Below are positions 5,293 through 5,882 of a stretch of 5,882 nucleotides of DNA, piece by piece. The DNA is from Bryobacteraceae bacterium (GTDB taxonomy: Bacteria; Acidobacteriota; Terriglobia; Bryobacterales; Bryobacteraceae): contig JASHQT010000632.1 of NCBI GenBank assembly GCA_030039005.1, forward strand, positions 1 through 5,882. The letters are read 5' to 3'. Numbering within the stretch: position 1 is the first letter of the stretch; each line of letters begins with the position of its first letter. The notes beneath the pieces were generated by a model. That model was not told where the DNA came from, did not search any database, and saw only the letters and a list, made by a program, of their open reading frames with translations. The translations under genes and the position numbers were made by a program.

Positions 5293-5882
5293 ATGAAACC
5301 GAAAGTGGTTCGCAACATTTCACGTCCCGATCCGGACGTGATCCGCCGCCTGGGCGCGCAGGGCGTCGCCACCGTGCATGAAGCGCAGAATCGCACGGGC
5401 CTGATGCGCCCCTACATGCGGCCGATTTATCCTACAGCGCGGATGGCCGGTCCGGCGGTCACGGTGAACTGCGCGCCGGGCGACAACATCATGATTCACG
5501 CGGCGGTGGAGGTGTGCAAACCGGGCGACGTGCTGGTGGTGACGACGTTCACCGAATCGACCGATGGTTTTTTCGGCGAGCTGCTGGCCACTTCGCTACG
5601 CGCGCACGGCGTGATCGGGCTGATTATCGACGCCGGCGTGCGCGACGTGGCCGACCTCACGGCGATGCAGTTTCCGGTCTGGTCGAAGGCCATTTCGGCG
5701 CAGGGGACGGTGAAGGCCACGCCCGGCTGGGTGAATACGGATGTGGTGTGCGCGGGCGCGACCGTCCATCCTGGCGACGTGATCGTGGCCGACATCGACG
5801 GAGTGGTGGTAGTGCCGCGAGAGGCGGCCGCGGAAGTCGCAGCGCTCGCCGATGCCCGCATCGCGAAAGAAGAGGTGAGCCG
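5293..5882 (+). CDS. ligK: 4-carboxy-4-hydroxy-2-oxoadipate aldolase / oxaloacetate decarboxylase, RraA-like (3'-truncated)
   Basis: The frame from ATG 5293 stays open to the window edge, giving 196 complete codons plus two bases. The protein matches the LigK/GalC/PcmE type of the RraA-like fold nearly from end to end: [41 protein letters not shown] (28-46), [65 protein letters not shown], and [15 protein letters not shown]. The DAGVRD motif holds the expected substrate-binding Arg117 and metal-binding Asp118. LigK enzymes are Mg/Mn-dependent class II aldolases that cleave 4-carboxy-4-hydroxy-2-oxoadipate to pyruvate and oxaloacetate, the last step of protocatechuate or gallate 4,5-cleavage, and can also decarboxylate oxaloacetate. 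About 30 C-terminal residues are missing. It is not the RNase E inhibitor RraA, to which it is related only in fold. It is transcribed divergently from the AAHS transporter, which fits a shared pathway. No Shine-Dalgarno precedes the ATG. Confidence 0.92.
   Translation, partial: MKPKVVRNISRPDPDVIRRLGAQGVATVHEAQNRTGLMRPYMRPIYPTARMAGPAVTVNCAPGDNIMIHAAVEVCKPGDVLVVTTFTESTDGFFGELLATSLRAHGVIGLIIDAGVRDVADLTAMQFPVWSKAISAQGTVKATPGWVNTDVVCAGATVHPGDVIVADIDGVVVVPREAAAEVAALADARIAKEEVS

Noticed and set aside
5293..5882. Annotation as RNase E regulator RraA
   Set aside because: The full pattern of motifs ([37 protein letters not shown]) is that of LigK-type aldolases, which share only the fold with RraA.

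Overview
This GC-rich window is very densely coded. It looks like the chromosome of a soil-type bacterium. Protein content resembles Acidobacteriota of the Solibacter/Bryobacter kind: a truncated GxSxGxWEGxTL-type protein, a bacterial CE15-like esterase and a LigB-like dioxygenase. That taxonomic guess comes from remembered family resemblance, not from a search.

Layout: (1) A plus-strand run of four genes from 1 to 3849 looks like one operon. It holds the C-terminal part of an uncharacterised protein (1-465), a secreted CE15-type glucuronoyl esterase (467-1873), a LigB-superfamily class III extradiol dioxygenase homologue (1855-2865) and a zinc-free quinone oxidoreductase of the MDR superfamily (2878-3849). 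Spacings are 1 nt, a 19-nt overlap and 12 nt. (2) A minus-strand MFS transporter of the aromatic acid:H+ symporter (AAHS) type (3835-5190, GTG start) converges on the operon; the two 3' ends overlap by 15 nt, and two mutually exclusive hairpins lie there. (3) A 102-bp intergenic region (5191-5292) separates the transporter from a divergent, right-truncated gene for a LigK-type 4-carboxy-4-hydroxy-2-oxoadipate aldolase (5293 to window end). It contains an inverted pair of ATATACTG boxes and a direct repeat GAATCGCG-N6-AAGC.

How the genes may work together (inference): the esterase could cut lignin-carbohydrate ester bonds outside the cytoplasm, the AAHS transporter could import the freed aromatic acid, the LigB homologue could open the ring, and LigK would make pyruvate and oxaloacetate at the end of the protocatechuate/gallate 4,5-cleavage route. 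The transporter-LigK pairing is well supported by the pathway. The link to the operon rests on proximity.

The most notable point is that the LigB homologue keeps the equivalents of LigB His12, His127, His195 and Glu242 but has Gln99 where LigB has the iron ligand His61. This raises the question of whether it is a conventional 2-His-1-carboxylate dioxygenase. I found no RNA gene, mobile element or CRISPR array.
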